DNA from: Malus domestica
Taxonomy: Eukaryota > Streptophyta > Magnoliopsida > Rosales > Rosaceae
Length of the DNA: 64,000 nucleotides
Assembly (NCBI RefSeq): GCF_042453785.1
Contig: NC_091673.1
Span: 11,317,501-11,381,500 of the forward strand
Direction of reading: 5' to 3'
The notes under the pieces are model-generated. The model saw only the letters and a list, made by a program, of their open reading frames with translations, searched no databases and was not told where the DNA came from. How positions within the stretch are numbered: the first letter of the stretch is position 1; every line of letters starts with the position of its first letter. Position numbers and translations under genes: made by a program. Shown piece after piece: positions 48,509-61,564 of this stretch.

Positions 48509-50169
48509 TTGTACCATCTGCTGGATTAACTGAACCCTCTGCAACTACTTAAAAGAAAACTCAAAGCCCCCGTGACGGTGACGTTGACGCAAGCGAACAA
48601 AATCTGATCTTCTTCAATTATTGTCGAATCCTAAATAATTAGACAATAATTTAGGACACTGTTTCGATAAAGAAATTAGAGGAGTCGGAGGAGAGAGTTT
48701 TATAAATTAAACAGCAAATTAAGGAAGAACTTATATATATTTTTTTACGAGAATTAAGGAAGGAGAACATCCTAGTAGGATTAAGATTCCGATAAACCTC
48801 TTTCTATCTACTTTCTATCCACTTCGTTTTTACCTTTACAACGGATTTTACAGCGGGAATCCGAGACGTGGTAGGTAGTTACGTTCGACGTTGGATAATT
48901 CGAATTCAGATACAGGAGTGTGCGTTGTCGTTTTGGATTGGTTTACTCGTTTTCTGAATTTATTTAGATTTTTTTTTATATTTTATTTTGCAGTTACAGA
49001 CTTACAGTTACAGTACGTGGGTTAAGTGTAACTGCTGCCGGTATGCTTTGTGGGCGGTGAGGCGCGGCCAGTGCGGTGGCGCAGAGGAGTGGCGGGCAAA
49101 AAACAAGCGTGATGATAATAATTAAACGTAAATATAGTTGGTGAAACTAATGAATTATCTTATTCGTAAAGTTAAATGCATATGATAATATAGTCTTTTA
49201 AATTCGATTCATTTCGATCTCATTCCGAGTTTGATTAGATGTTTATCTACCATTGATAAACAAGTTAGATCCAATAATCTGTATACGATCTCATGTTAAT
49301 TTGTTTACAAAGTTGCGAGTCTGCAAGTTAGCTAAATGCATTTGATAAGAGTAACTATATAACATATTTTAAATGTATCTCTAACTGGATAAATTGTTAA
49401 TAACGCATTTATTCATATTAATCTTTTTTTTAGTACAATAGACGTGGAACACAAAATTAATTACAACGTGAGACGGAAGAGGAATTTGAGATTGAATGCA
49501 TAAAAGGATAGGTAACACACTGCTCTACCTAACTTGACTAAACTTATGTTCACTAATCCAATCACGTAGTGGCTAGAAGCTAAGGAGAATAAATTCCGAA
49601 GTTTTTTTTTTTTTTTTTTTTATTGAGGTTGGGTGGTGGACCTGGCGGTCTAGGTCATACACCTTCGCTTTCATGATATTCCAGAATAAAAATTTGATGT
49701 TGATAAGTACTGACGCGACCATTAGTTGGTCAAGACTTAAGAGTACCAGTGATAACTAGTAAGCTTCTCTTTTGTTTGCCAGTCTCTTTTTTACTTGTAA
49801 TTAAAAGTTTAGGAGGAAATTACTTACTCTTATCATTAGCTTTGCAACCCCAAATTGGAATGATTAATGCGTAGCACTTAATTGTCAGCTGCTACATGTA
49901 TGAATTTACGTAAAAATTTATAAATTTCATATTAACAAGACTGCTAGCAGTAGCACTCAAACTTAATAGGACGACACACAAACCTTTTTTTTTTTTTCTT
50001 CTGATTAAGAATATATCCGAAAACTACGATTCATAATCCATCCAAACACGTAGATCAAATTACTCTAATCTTCATCGATGCCCGCCCCGAGTGATATCTT
50101 CCAAGCCCCTTTTGGTAACTAGTGAGTTAATACTTAACAAAGCATCACTAAAATGCAAACGTGCCGACT
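48509..50169. other. Galactokinase promoter side and intergenic, no gene seen
   Basis: A ~20-nt T run at 49603-49621 is followed by 'attgaggttgggtggtggac', which could be a retroposon tail, but no target duplication is visible. Otherwise unassigned. Confidence 0.45.
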
Positions 50170-51351
50170 TATTCATCTTCATCGTCCTCATCCATCATGG
50201 CTTTGCCCCTCTTATTTTGTCCTTCAAACCAGTGCTCACGACCACAGTTTCTCCCCCAGACTTCTCCATATCCTTCCTCAACTTCTCCATGTTCTCCCTT
50301 CTGTGTTCCTCCTCTAAACGTTGCTTCTCCGCCGGTCTCTTGTCCAGATCAACCCTACAAAAGCAACAAGAAGCAGAAAATTGTGAAGACTAGATCAAGT
50401 ATACACATCCCTATTCAGTAGCATTTCAATATATATAGATTTGTTGGAATTCAGGCATTACTTATAGCTTTCCATGTACTCTTCAGCACTTGCTTCAACG
50501 GCTTTAAAGAAATCCTTCATTCCAGCACCAGAAACCGAAGACACTCCAACAGACCGCAAGTTTTTATAGAATTCATCCAACACAAGGAAGAGGCTCTGAG
50601 CTAAATTTGAAGAGTATGAACTATATCTCTACTCACTGCTGCTTGAAATGTCTCAAAATCTTTCATCCACTGCATAAACAGCAGTTTTCAAGACAACGGA
50701 TTAAAGGAAAAACCTCAAAGTGCGTATTACATATTGGAGTTTACAGTGAAAAGGGGAAAATTATAAAACTCAAGATAAGGGTAAAACTGCTGCATTTTGA
50801 GTCCGTGACCGTAATTTAGATGATCACAATCAAAATGGTTAGGAAGTATATTCAACGACGTGTGTGTATGTCAGCAAAGTGCTAATGAAAATGTGTGTCG
50901 GCCTGTGCCTGCATTCACACACATATTACAATTTATAAAGGCATACCTCCAAACAAACTGATGTTGAGCAACGTCAATCTTGTTGAATGCAAACCAATAT
51001 TTTATACGCGAGACATGTTTTAGATATCCTCGCTTAGGCGGAAGCCTTAAGACATGAGACAAAATTTGACATGATCTAAAATTTTTAATATTTAATATAT
51101 ACATATACTTGTGTGTGTAATATATAGTACTTTAAATATCCTTTGTCATTCAAAATTGCACAAGACAAACAATTTTAACTCACAAGCATACAAACAAAAA
51201 GGAAATCACTCATCCAAATGTGGTCCACATACATCAAAAAATAATAAAATGATAATTCCTCGTTAATATCTACTCATTTTACGACATTAATATGATCCAT
51301 ATACATGACCCACTTATTCTTTTTCCCTCCATGCACTCTCACTTTCCCTCT

Positions 51352-51356
<5 letters not shown>

Positions 51357-51396
<40 letters not shown>
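51357..51396. repeat. (CT)n microsatellite, ~20 units
   Basis: An uninterrupted CT run inside an intron of the GPN1 pseudogene. Confidence 0.95.
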
Positions 51397-51397
<1 letters not shown>

Positions 51398-51639
51398 ATA
51401 TCCATTAATTTGAACATTAAAATAGTCAAACATACATCCCCACCCACTCTGTTTCACTCGGTACACTCTCCCTCACTTTCCCTCTTCTTTCTCACTCTCA
51501 CTTTCCTTTTTGCTGGGTGGTGGCGGTCCTGCTCAGTTGGTAGTGTCGCACGAAGAAGAGAAAGGAGGGTTTCAGTGTTTCACACAGAAGAAGAAGAATG
51601 TGGGGTTGTCGAGGACTTGAGTGTCGAATAAAGAAGGCT

Positions 51640-51820
51640 GTGGAGAAGTTGTATATAAAAAAAGGCACAGAATGACCTAAGGCACGCCTCAACTGCCTAG
51701 GTGCGCATCAACCACGTCTAAATGTTTCGCCTTCTCCCACTGAGCAGAGGCGTTTTCACCCCAGCTCCGCCTCCAAAGCCGCCTAGGTGCGCCTTGGGGC
51801 GTGTTTTTTAAAACATTGCA
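51640..51820. mobile_element. Insertion with 'gcctaggcgc' palindromic motifs in the GPN1 pseudogene intron
   Basis: The stretch 'aaggcacgcctcaactgcct...gcctaggtgcgccttggggc' is GC-rich against an AT-rich background and contains several nested palindromes of the type seen in a dispersed plant repeat. Ends are not clear, so family and limits are uncertain. Confidence 0.35.
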
Positions 51821-52699
51821 AACACAAAAGGCAACCATGTCTTGTAAAGAATACCACAAGCATACAGCATATTACTCATGAAAGTACCTGGGCTAGCTGA
51901 ACGAGGTGTATGTACCACGTAAGCGATTACAGTAGGAAATGTGGATGCAAATGCTTCTGTGATGATAGCACCAGAGACGGATCAAGAGAATATCTCAATC
52001 TGACCGGGAGTATCCACGTATACGAGAACATAATCAAGTTGATGCGCTCACTTCCCAATGACTGAGACAACCTGAAATTGGAGATTATCATGATAGGTTT
52101 GTTCTGAATAAAGTGGGGAAAACAAAGAAGGATACAACACAAAGCATGAGCGACAATAACCACATTGAGAGAGCTTAGTCAAGTGGATCAAGCCAAAATT
52201 GCCATGCATTTGGAAACAAATTGAACGTATAGAATCAGTACTCGTAATAATTAATCCGATACATTAAGCACCAGCAGAATGAAATGATCAAGGTACAGAT
52301 TCACAGGCAAGCGTCCCCTCATTTGGTCCAAGATTGATCTGTTTCATCACTTCCTTGTACCGAACGGTATCCCTTATGTCAATATTTGCATCAAACGGTA
52401 AAGTCATCACAGCTGAGTCGAGGTTCATCACATAGCCACGAATGTGAGATTCGTAAGTGTGTGAAACCAACTGCCGCATAAAGGTTGTTTTACCACTTCC
52501 TAATCAAAATCCACACCACATTTCAATCATCAATGAAATGAATCAAGTAGAACAACCACATTGCTACAATAAACAAAGAAAACCCGATTAAATTCAATGA
52601 AATTACTTGCCATGTCCACAACAAATACAATAACAGGTTTTCTCTTGAAATTGTCCCGGACTACCTTGACGATGATTCCTCAACTTGCATTTTCTTCAT

Positions 52700-53542
52700 C
52701 GAGTTAGTAAGTTTCTAGTCTTCTTTGCCCTTACTCTTCAGAACAAAATCAATCAAATCCCAACTTAATCCAAAAAATAAATGCCCAATTTAATCAAACA
52801 AGTTATAGAACAACGATTCAATACAAAAACTTCAATAAAAAAACCCCGAATAAGTTTGTAAAGATGGATTGTGACTTTGAATTAGTGACTCATGTTTTTA
52901 AAGATTCTCCAAAGAGCATCTCCAACAATGAAGTTCAATTTTTGCTAAAATAGCTTATGATTGCAAAAGTTAAAATAGCTAGCTAATTTTATTTTATTTT
53001 GAATATAGAAAAATCCCATCACACATTGATGACAGATTAATTTAACTCTTCATGTGATCCACTATCACCTGAAGCGAAAACATACTTTCTGACCTCCAAA
53101 TCAAATAGTGTGTGATAATCTTTTAGGAGTTTCAATATCATCTTTTAATCCCAACGGTCATCACTCATGTATTCACAGTCACGCTCACACATCTAATAAA
53201 TCCCACCATACCCTTGGAGATGAGAATGTGATCATTGTTGTTCTCTTTTTGTCCCTTGACAGAGCAATACACATTTTCCCAAATGCAACCCCCCTTTTGT
53301 ATTGTCGTTACATCCAAATAATTTTGTGCAAAAAGGAGAAAAAATTGAGATGTAATTACATAGGAACAGGGAGTTTTCTAATTTGTGCGTGTATGGGAGA
53401 TTTCACTCGTCTATATATATATGCATATACTGAAGAATGATAAGATAAAACGGCAGCTTCTCAAACGAACGAGAATCAAATTTAGAATATAAAGCCAGAA
53501 CAAATGATTGATTATCAAGGTAACATGATTTTTGTTAATATA
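52700..53542. other. Intergenic, no gene seen
   Basis: A fragment 'agcatctccaacaatgaagt' at ~52915 resembles the end of the MITE family at 36008 but no partner end is seen. The right part is the 3' flank of the inhibitor gene ending at 53543. Confidence 0.45.
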
Positions 53543-54070
53543 TCAAAGCAAAAGCCTAGCAATTGCTGCAGCTATACTGCTAAGGTCATGGACAACTTTG
53601 TTCTTATCGGTCAGAGGAGATTTGCTGGAAAATTCCTTTTCACATGCTTCAGTCGCATCGGCAGCGTCGTTCATGCCTTGCTCTGCAAACTTAGGGTTAC
53701 CCAACTTAAAACCTTGACTGGCTTCTGGGACATCAGCAACCAGAATTGTATGGTAAAAGGTAGCGCAAGTTTTTAAACGTTGGTCACTAGGGCTTTGCTT
53801 AAGCAGCTCGTTGATTCTGTTCGCCGTGTCAGTTGCTTTATCCTTGGCTATGTCAACCGTTATGAACCCTAATCCAGCCACGTCCGCTTTCACACTTCGA
53901 GGGTCCGATTTGAGAGAAGAGACGCAGAGATTGTAGTTTGGTGTTTTTTTGCAGGTTTGATCGATTAGATTGGCATCCATTGGAAAGATCACAGCCCTTC
54001 TGCAATGGCTTAGGGGAAGAAACACTAGAACTAGACAAATTAGTTGGATGAGACATGCTGAGTACCTCAT
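53543..54070 (-). CDS. Cell wall/vacuolar invertase inhibitor (C/VIF; PMEI family), intact
   Basis: A single exon of 175 residues from the ATG at 54070. An in-frame ATG 36 codons upstream would place non-hydrophobic residues ahead of the signal peptide, so I prefer MRYSACL. Signal peptide LIQLICLVLVFLPLSHC. Four conserved cysteines in DQTCKKTPNYNLCVSS, KTCATFY and EACEKEFSS; end IAAAIARLLL. It is closest to the genes at 55408 and 63285 (shared MDANLIDQ/SDPRS/LLKQSPSD blocks), forming a minus-strand subgroup. It is expected to be secreted and to bind acid invertase or pectin methylesterase. Its upstream region (54180-54350) is clearly related to the DNA beyond the copia insertion at 61560-61740. 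Confidence 0.94.
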   Translation of the reverse strand: MRYSACLIQLICLVLVFLPLSHCRRAVIFPMDANLIDQTCKKTPNYNLCVSSLKSDPRSVKADVAGLGFITVDIAKDKATDTANRINELLKQSPSDQRLKTCATFYHTILVADVPEASQGFKLGNPKFAEQGMNDAADATEACEKEFSSKSPLTDKNKVVHDLSSIAAAIARLLL

Positions 54071-55407
54071 TTTTCGCAAGACAAAAAATGTTTTCAGAAG
54101 TTTGTTGATGCTTATGTAAGAGTTGATGATGTTGAGAAACTGAAAGGTGCACACATATATGCTACTGTGTGACCTCATTTAGATAAGATTGTCCAGAGTT
54201 TAATTTGGATGCTTATCTCTAACTCAATCCTAGGCCGTTCGATTCGCATAAAGGAATTGATGATAAATCAAGTGCGGAATTTGGTCGATGGTGTAAATGA
54301 CAAGTGACCTCATTAAAACAATTAATGGTAAATGAATATACATCAAAATTGTTATATACGGATGGCTAGGAAGCCTTTAAGAGAACAGATTTTCATTTTT
54401 TCATAAAAATAGGGATTAGTTGTAAGATTCACACGACATCGAATTTTAACGATCTGAACCGTTTATTTTTCAAGTTGCACCTCATAAATCGTCCTTGCAA
54501 AATATCAACCAAATCGAAAATATTTAAGACATATAATTGGGTTAAAAAATAAATAAATACTTTGTTATACAAGAAACAATGAAATTTTATCTTGATAATT
54601 AAATAGACAAATGATTTTGGATTGAATTGAAGTTTTGTAAGAATGATCTATGAATCGAAACTTACAAACTAGACGGTTCAGATCGTTCAAGTTCGATGTG
54701 AAGTGAGCCCCATATCTAGTCCCCATTTTTTTTTTGAAAAAATGGAAATCCCTTTGCATAAAGTACCTGGGCATGGCTATTTATCTTTAAATTTAATACT
54801 AAGAGTTAATATTAAAATATTAAAGTGCATTAATTCATTTTTCGTCTGTAGTATCATATGGATCATATCAAATTTAATGGTAGATGATCATATATGATTT
54901 GTGTTGAAAGAGAATAAGTCGCAAATGTATACCAACAGTCATCAACCATGTATACTATCACTTAATATACACATACTACAATCTAGTAATTAGTAAGTGA
55001 GAGGTTTTAAGTTCAAATAAATCAAATCTCATGAAAATTAATCTCATGGATGACAAGAGTTCGTACCAATTTATTCTTTATCTCTTAATGTAAAATATTA
55101 GTGTGTAATAAAATATTGTTGTATGTTAAACAATTGGGTAGAATATAACTTTTTTATTTTTAGTACAATGATATATTTTTACACTAAAGGAATAAAACAT
55201 TTGAGGAGTTCGGTTAAACCACACAATGGACAACGTAATTTAGTATGGCAATGCTATAGTCCAACAAGTATAACAACATGAAGATTGGATGATAAGTAAT
55301 TAAACTAAAATACTTATTGATTATCAAGTAACATGATTTTTTTCAGAAATAAAACAACAAGACACATTAATTAATGTATCAAAGCAAAATTCTAGCAATT
55401 GCTACAA
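54071..55407. other. Promoter of inhibitor gene and intergenic DNA with a MITE
   Basis: 54180-54350 is the duplicated promoter region (aacaattaatggtaaatgaa). A MITE is at 54405-54725. A possible decayed SINE head (agtaagtgagaggttttaag at ~54993) precedes AT-rich unassigned DNA. Confidence 0.5.
54405..54725. mobile_element. MITE, ~320 bp
   Basis: Inverted ends: the left contains cacacgacatcgaattttaa cgatctgaaccgttta, and the reverse complement of the right contains cacttcacatcgaacttgaa cgatctgaaccgtcta. About 60 bp of arm on each side align with scattered differences. The interior is AT-rich and non-coding. Confidence 0.75.
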
Positions 55408-55893
55408 CTATTTCACAAACATCATGGCAGCTTTGTTTTCATTAATCAGAGGAGATTTGCCAGAGAAACCATCCTCACATGTTTGGGCCTCGCCGGCAGC
55501 GTTGTTCATGCCTTGTTCTGCAAACTTGGGGTTACCTATAAAAGCCTTAGCGGCTTCTGGGATATCAGCTTCCAGAATTGTTTTGTAAAAGTGAGTGCAG
55601 GGGTCACTAGGGCTCTGCTTAAGCAGCTCGTTAATTTTCTTCGCAACGTCAGTTGCTTTAGTCTTGGCTATGTCAACCATTACGAGCCCTAAGACTGCAA
55701 CGTCTGCTATCGCGCTTCGAGGGTCTGAGTTGAGAGAAGAGACGCAGAGATTGTAGTCTGGTGTTTTTTTGCAGATTTGGTCAATGATATTGGCATCCAT
55801 TGGGAAGATCACATCCCTGCTGCAATGGCTTAGGGGAAGAAAGACTACTAGAACTAGACAAACTAGTTGAATGAGACACGTTGAGTTCTTCAT
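55408..55893 (-). pseudogene. Inhibitor gene (C/VIF-PMEI), C-terminally frameshifted and cut off from its promoter
   Basis: A 161-residue ORF with an intact signal peptide (LVCLVLVVFLPLSHC) and all four conserved cysteines (DQICKKTPDYNLCVSS, DPCTHFY, QTCEDGF). After ...SGKSPLINENKAA the frame changes and ends MMFVK. In the +1 frame the normal ending continues (HDV...VVAIARILL), so a 1-bp deletion removed about the last 17 residues, the final helix. A short internal gap is also present after QSPSD. A copia element sits 68 bp upstream of the ATG and separates it from its TATA box. It may be translated if transcribed from elsewhere, but I consider it a pseudogene in progress. Confidence 0.85.
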
Positions 55894-55961
55894 CTTGGCA
55901 AAGACAAAAGGGTTTAAGAAGTTTGTTGATGCTTATTTAAGAGAGTACATCTAGTAAGGTG

Positions 55962-56177
55962 TGTCAACACTAGCTTTGGAAGATGAAAGCTTAGAAATCT
56001 AAAGAGAGAGAGAGAGCTCGAAGAGAGAGAAAGAAAATCTGCAACAAACTTTTCTCATTACCATTAATGAATTATTACAAGGGTTTATTTCACTATAAGT
56101 ACATGTCAGCATAACTAACTCAACTTATACAATCCAGTGACACATGTCATAATCCTGACCACTAATATATGCTAACA
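55962..56177 (-). repeat. 3' LTR of the copia element
   Basis: 216 bp, starting tgtcaacactag and ending atatgctaaca on plus. The purine-rich tract adjoins its inner side. Confidence 0.95.
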
Positions 56178-59100
56178 TTCCCCCTCAATCTTATGTCTTA
56201 GTGGAACCAAGCATAAGATTGGAACACTGTGTTGTAAACAAAGGAGAACATAAGCCTTTTGTGAAAATGTCTGCATATTGGTCTGTTAAAGAAACAAATT
56301 GCAAAGAAATGACACCTTGTTGAACTCTTTCTCTAACAAAATGACAATCCACCTCTATGTGTTTGGTTTTAAAGTGCAAGATAGGATTAGTAGCTAAAGC
56401 CATGGCTGAGATGTTGTTAATATGTAAGAATGGATGAGAAGAAGTGTTAATATGAAGGTCTTTTAGAAGTTGTTGAAGCCAAACAATTTCGGCAGTGGTG
56501 GTTGGCATAGCCATGTATTCAGCCTTTGTCGAGGATCTGCTAATTGTGTGTTGTTTCTTAGAACTCCATGAAACTGGATTGAAGCCTAAGAATACAACAA
56601 AACATGTAGTAGAATGCTTATCATTGGGATCACCAGCCCAATCAGCATCTGTGTATGCTTTTAAAACTAATGAACCAGGTCTAAAAGAAATGCCCCAGCC
56701 TAAAGTACCTCTGAGATGTTGTAAAATTCTCTTGACATCAACATAATGAGATTCCAGAGGAAAATGCATAAATTGGCACACTTGATTCACAGAATAGGCA
56801 ATGTCAGGTCTTGTAAAGGTTAGTATTATAGGGCTCTTACAATGCTCTTGTAATTTGTAGGATTCGAGTAACTAGGGCTACCATGGTTCAAGAGTTTTAG
56901 ATTAGGATAACATTGTGTGATACAAGGCTTACATTATAGCATATCTATCTTTTGTAACAAATCTTGGACATACTTTGACTGGTGTACAAATAGCCTTTGA
57001 GACTGATAGTTACTTTCCAAGCCAAGAAAATAGTGTAAAATCCCCAAATCCTTCATGTCAAACTTTGTGGTTAACTGAGATATAATAGATTGAACACAAG
57101 TATCATTATCTCCAGTAAGGATGATATCATCCACATATAAAAGAAACATAACTATTTACCATCATGCTTGATAAACAATGAAAGATCGACATAAGATAAT
57201 TTAATTTGAAAGTAAGAAAGTAGTGAACCTTTCATTCCAAGCTCTAGGAGCTTGTTTGAGACCATAAAGTGACCTTTCTAATTTGCAAACATACTCTGGG
57301 TGGATCTTGTCAACAAAACCTTGGGGCTGGGACATATATACCTTTTCCTCAAGAAACCCATGTAAAAATGCATTCTTGACCTCAAGTTGCTTAAGTTTTC
57401 ATCTCTGAGTTGCTGCTAAAGATAGTATGAGTCTCACAGTGGTTGGTTTCACCACTGGACTAAATGTTTCATAATAATCTAATCCAGCCTCTTGAGAAAA
57501 TTCTTTGGCCACTAATCTAGCCTTATATCTTGCAACCGACTCATCTGGATGTCTTTTGACCTTTTATATCCATTTACAACCCACCGGATTTTTATTTGCA
57601 AGCAATGGAACAAGTTGCCATGTGCGTTGCTGCACTAATGCATCCATTTCTTCCTGCATAGCTGTTTTCTACTGTGGAGACTTAGAAGTTGCAGTATAAG
57701 ACGGTGGTTCTTTAATGGAATCAGAATGAATTGTAGTATAAAAGACCTACTTCTTCTTAGAGATACCAGATTTAGATTGTGTCTGCATTGGGTGTAAATT
57801 CTGAGACTGTAGTGGTACAAGTTATAACTTAGTGGCTTGAGAAGTAGTAGTATCTGGATGCAAGTCTGAACCCATGGAAAAATTTGAAACCGAACCCATT
57901 GATGAATCTAAACTCATGGAAGAATCTGAGGTTGAATTAGAGATGTAGGAGATGTGGAGACAAAATCACCTTGATTGAGAATAATGGATTGAGTAACATG
58001 ACTGGTAATGGGTGTGGATGCAGGTACAAAGACACTTGATAATGGAATTGGAACTATGGAAGGATGCTCAAATGAATTTGTATAAGACACAAATGTTGGT
58101 ACAACTGAGGACAAAGATGAACTAGACTTTATGTGTTGTAGCTTAGTTGAACCAAGGAATTGACTTTTATCAAATAATACATGCCTTGACACAATTAATT
58201 TGTTATCTTTGACAGAGTAAAAAATATAACCTTTGTACTGAGATGCATAACCTAAAAAAATGCAAACAATGGTCTAGGGATCAAGTTTGGTTGTTCTATG
58301 GGGTTTTAAAGATGGAAAACAAGCACAGCCAAACATTAGTAAGTGATCAAGTCTTGTAGCTGATTGATACAAAGTTTCAAAATGAGATCTCATTAGTAAT
58401 GTAGAGGTTGGCATCCTATTTATGAGATGAGTGGCAGTAGCACATGCATGGTACCAAAACTTAAAAGGTAAGGAAGTTTGTTGCAATAAAGTAATTACAG
58501 TTTCTACAATATGCCTGTTTTTTCTCTCTGCTAACCTATTTTGCTCAGGGGTATAAGGCAAGATTTTTTATGTGTTATACCTTTCTCCCTAAGAAAAGAT
58601 TGAAAAATGTCACCAATGTATTCCCCACCCCCAGCATTCTGTAGAATCTTAATGTGAGCAACAAAAGAGTTTAGTACAAAGGAATGAAATGGAACAAAGT
58701 GACCAAACACAACAGCTTTATTGGTTATTGGAAAAATCCATGTATACCTAGTACATTTGTCTATGAAAAAGACACAATATCTATACCCCTTAATTGACAT
58801 ACAAGTGCTGGCCCCCATACATCTGTATGTATTATTTCGAATGTAATTACAAAATTTGAAGCATGTAAAGGGAATGGAAGTTTGGTGAATTTGCCTTCTA
58901 AACAAGGAGCACAATACTGAGGTTGTGAGTTACAATGATAAGGAATTGAAGACTTACTAAGTGTTGTGACCCATTTGACAATGCCACAATGTACAAGACA
59001 CCTTTTGACCAATAAATGCTGCTGGTAAGGTCTTTTGTTGTTTGAGCACAGGTAGGGGATAAATTGGATGATTACTCAATCATTTAAACAATATTCTCTC

Positions 59101-61342
59101 AATGACCTTGTCATGTATACAGAGAGACAACTCATCAATGATACATCTACAATTATTGTCTTTATATAAGTGATACATAGACAACAAGTGTTGTGACAAT
59201 CGAGATACATGCAGTATAAAATTAAGTTTAAAATTGTGAGACATTTTAGGAAGGTTAGATTTGCCAATACGAGCAATGATCAAACCTTTACCACTAGCAC
59301 CAGTGACAATATCTATATTAGGATAAGGAGATGACATCTGAAGATTAGAAATATCCAAAGTCATATGATGAGTAGCTCATGAGTCAAGAAGCCAATACTT
59401 ATGCTGAGGTGCAGATGGACTTGTATTAGCTTGAGCAGTCATATCAACAGAGGAATTAAATGGAGGAAGCACACTACTTGAATTCTGATAAGACATGCCA
59501 GATGGTTGACCATTTGAATTGATAAGTTGTCGTGAAGCCTGAGATTGTTGATGATAGGACTATGAGAATTGTTGTTGATAAGACTGTGGTGGCTGATAAC
59601 TTTAATAAGACTATGATGGCTGATAACCTTGAGATGAAGAATTATTTATGTCAAAACAATTAGCAGCCGTATGTCCTACTCTATGACATATTTGACAGCC
59701 ATGTTGAAAGCAATTGATAGTAGAGTGTCCATTTTTGTCACAGAGTTGACATTTATGCAATGGTTGATAACTCTGTGGAGATATCATTTGTTGTTGTCCT
59801 GGTGCTGAATAAGGTTGTGACTATGGTGAAAATTGATTTCCACCATATGAGAACTGTTGTGGATACTGTCCTTGATTACTAGAAAAGAACTTCTTGCCTT
59901 TACCCTTTTGTTTGAATTATTTCCTTTGAAATTATTGTATGTATCAGAACCACTTTGAGAGACAAAAGCCAATGGTCCAGGAAAAGGAAGTTGTTGAGAC
60001 GGAGGAAAGGGTAGTTGTTGTTGTGGAAAAGGGTTGTGGAAATTGTATAGGTGAGAACTGAGGAACTTGATGAAATTGCATATAGGGGAATAGGATAACT
60101 GAGGACTAGAAGTGTGTCCAAAATAATCACCTGAGTCATTTCCAAAAGAATTTGCCTTTGTACCACAGGTACCACCAGTGTCATATGTAAAAGGAGAACT
60201 ATGAGCCATCATAGCATACATTAGAGGAACTTGTTTAGTGACTTCATTCAATGAGTCTTCTTTAGCTTTCAATTGAGATCTCAGTTCCTTTAAAAACACC
60301 AAAGTTTCTCTTCCACGAATGATAGACTTGATAATGTTATATTCAGGAGGTAAACCCCGCAATGCAACAATAGCAATGTCTTCATCAGAAATAACAACCC
60401 CAACAATAGCTAAATGATCCATAGCATCTTTAATCCTCTGAAGATATGCATCAATGGATTCATGTCATTTTCTAATATTTGAAGATCAATCTTCATCTGA
60501 ACAATACTAGTCCTAGTCATAGTTGCAAACCTTTCTCGAAGACTAGTCCACATTTCTTTAGAACTTTTGCAGCCAATAACACAGGACAACACAGTAGTTG
60601 ACAAAGTAGCAGTAATGAGTGTCATTAATGCCTTATCATGTATCTTCCAAACAGTATAGGCATCAAAATCCAACTCAGGCTTATCAGGACATAGAATGGA
60701 ACCATCAAGAAACCCAAAAATGCCATTTTCATCAAGTAGTAACTCCATTTGGAAATTCCAAGTCACATAGTTAGAGTCATTAAGTTTGACAGTAACATTA
60801 TTACCCATAGTAGGAATTAGAGACGAAATTGGCAATTGTGTAAGTGCTAATTGAGAAGAGGTAACCATTTTCAAAGAGAAAAATCACAATCCATGCAACG
60901 CAAATATAAAGAATTCACAAACGGAATCAATCCACAGACTACAGCGGAGTAGAACAATTCACACCACAAATTATGCTACAATCTTTTAATTAACAACAAT
61001 TTCCAAGAGAACAAATTCCCAAAAGCTAGGGTTTCAGACAAGATTTTATCAAGAAATCAAGATCACAACAACAATATGTGAGATATGAGGATGAACAATA
61101 TCACCTTCCTGAAGCACAAAGATGAATGAGCACAGCCGAAAACCAGCTATGAAATGAAGAATCCCAAAAATTAGGGTTCGCGACGATCACTGACGAACGA
61201 CAACACCGACAAACTTCAACCACAGACAACAACGATGAGCTTCAACACCAACAACGACGACAACAATCAGTATAGAGATACTAGTGATCGGAAGCAGAGG
61301 ATCGTCAACCAATGGTGTTACCCGTGATTGGTGATGATACCA

Positions 61343-61552
61343 TGTCAACACTAGCTATGGAAGATGAAAACTTAGAAATCTAGAGAGATAGCTCGGAGAG
61401 AGAGAAAGAAAATCTGCAACAAACTTTTCTCATTACCATTAATGAATTATTACAAGGGTTTATTTCACTATAAATACATGTCAGCATAACTAACTCAACT
61501 TATACAATCCAGTGACACATGTCACAATCCTGACCACTAATATATGCTAACA
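61343..61552 (-). repeat. 5' LTR of the copia element
   Basis: 210 bp, same termini as the left copy. The primer binding site adjoins its inner side. Confidence 0.95.
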
Positions 61553-61564
61553 AGGTGTGAACTT

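Larger units (their letters stand above)
50170..52699 (-). pseudogene. GPN-loop GTPase 1 (GPN1/XAB1, QQT2-like), decayed unprocessed copy
   Basis: Pieces of GPN1 occur in the right order with remnants of introns. Near 52607-52699: an N-terminus whose ATG frame hits a stop after 12 codons, while RDNFKRKPVIVFVVDMA lies in another frame. 52288-52499: [47 protein letters not shown]. 51888-52071: DYVLVYVDTPGQIEIF and [16 protein letters not shown], with in-frame stops at 52048-52050 and 51982-51984. ~50940-51000: FAFNKIDVAQHQF. 50460-50605: DEFYKNLRSVGVSSVSGAG. 50170-50355: the Lys/Glu-rich C-terminus (EKLRKDMEKSGGETVVVS). P-loop glycines are altered (GMAGSGKT becomes DMARSGKT). GPN1 normally acts in RNA polymerase II assembly and import. 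This copy cannot encode it. Confidence 0.88.
55962..61552 (-). mobile_element. Ty1/copia retrotransposon, full-length but degraded
   Basis: A 5.59-kb element bounded by LTRs (55962-56177 and 61343-61552) and by a perfect 5-bp target duplication, aggtg (55957-55961 and 61553-61557). Orientation is minus: primer site tggtatcatcacc (initiator tRNA-Met type) lies next to the right LTR and a purine tract (agattgagggggaa) next to the left LTR. Parts in order on minus: gag-like (about 60874-59700, with a zinc-knuckle region), protease/GAG-pre-integrase and integrase (about 59400-58270), reverse transcriptase (about 57700-56930, including the YVDD box) and RNase H (about 56790-56190). Gag before integrase before RT is the copia order. 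The coding region is split into roughly ten ORF pieces, so it is a fossil. LTRs differ at about 7 sites plus one indel in the GA tract (~97% identity), suggesting insertion on the order of a million years ago. Confidence 0.95.

Noticed and set aside
54071-54178. Longer start for the inhibitor gene at 53543 (36 extra N-terminal residues)
   Set aside because: It would bury the signal peptide behind non-conserved residues. Paralogs start at the equivalent of 54070.
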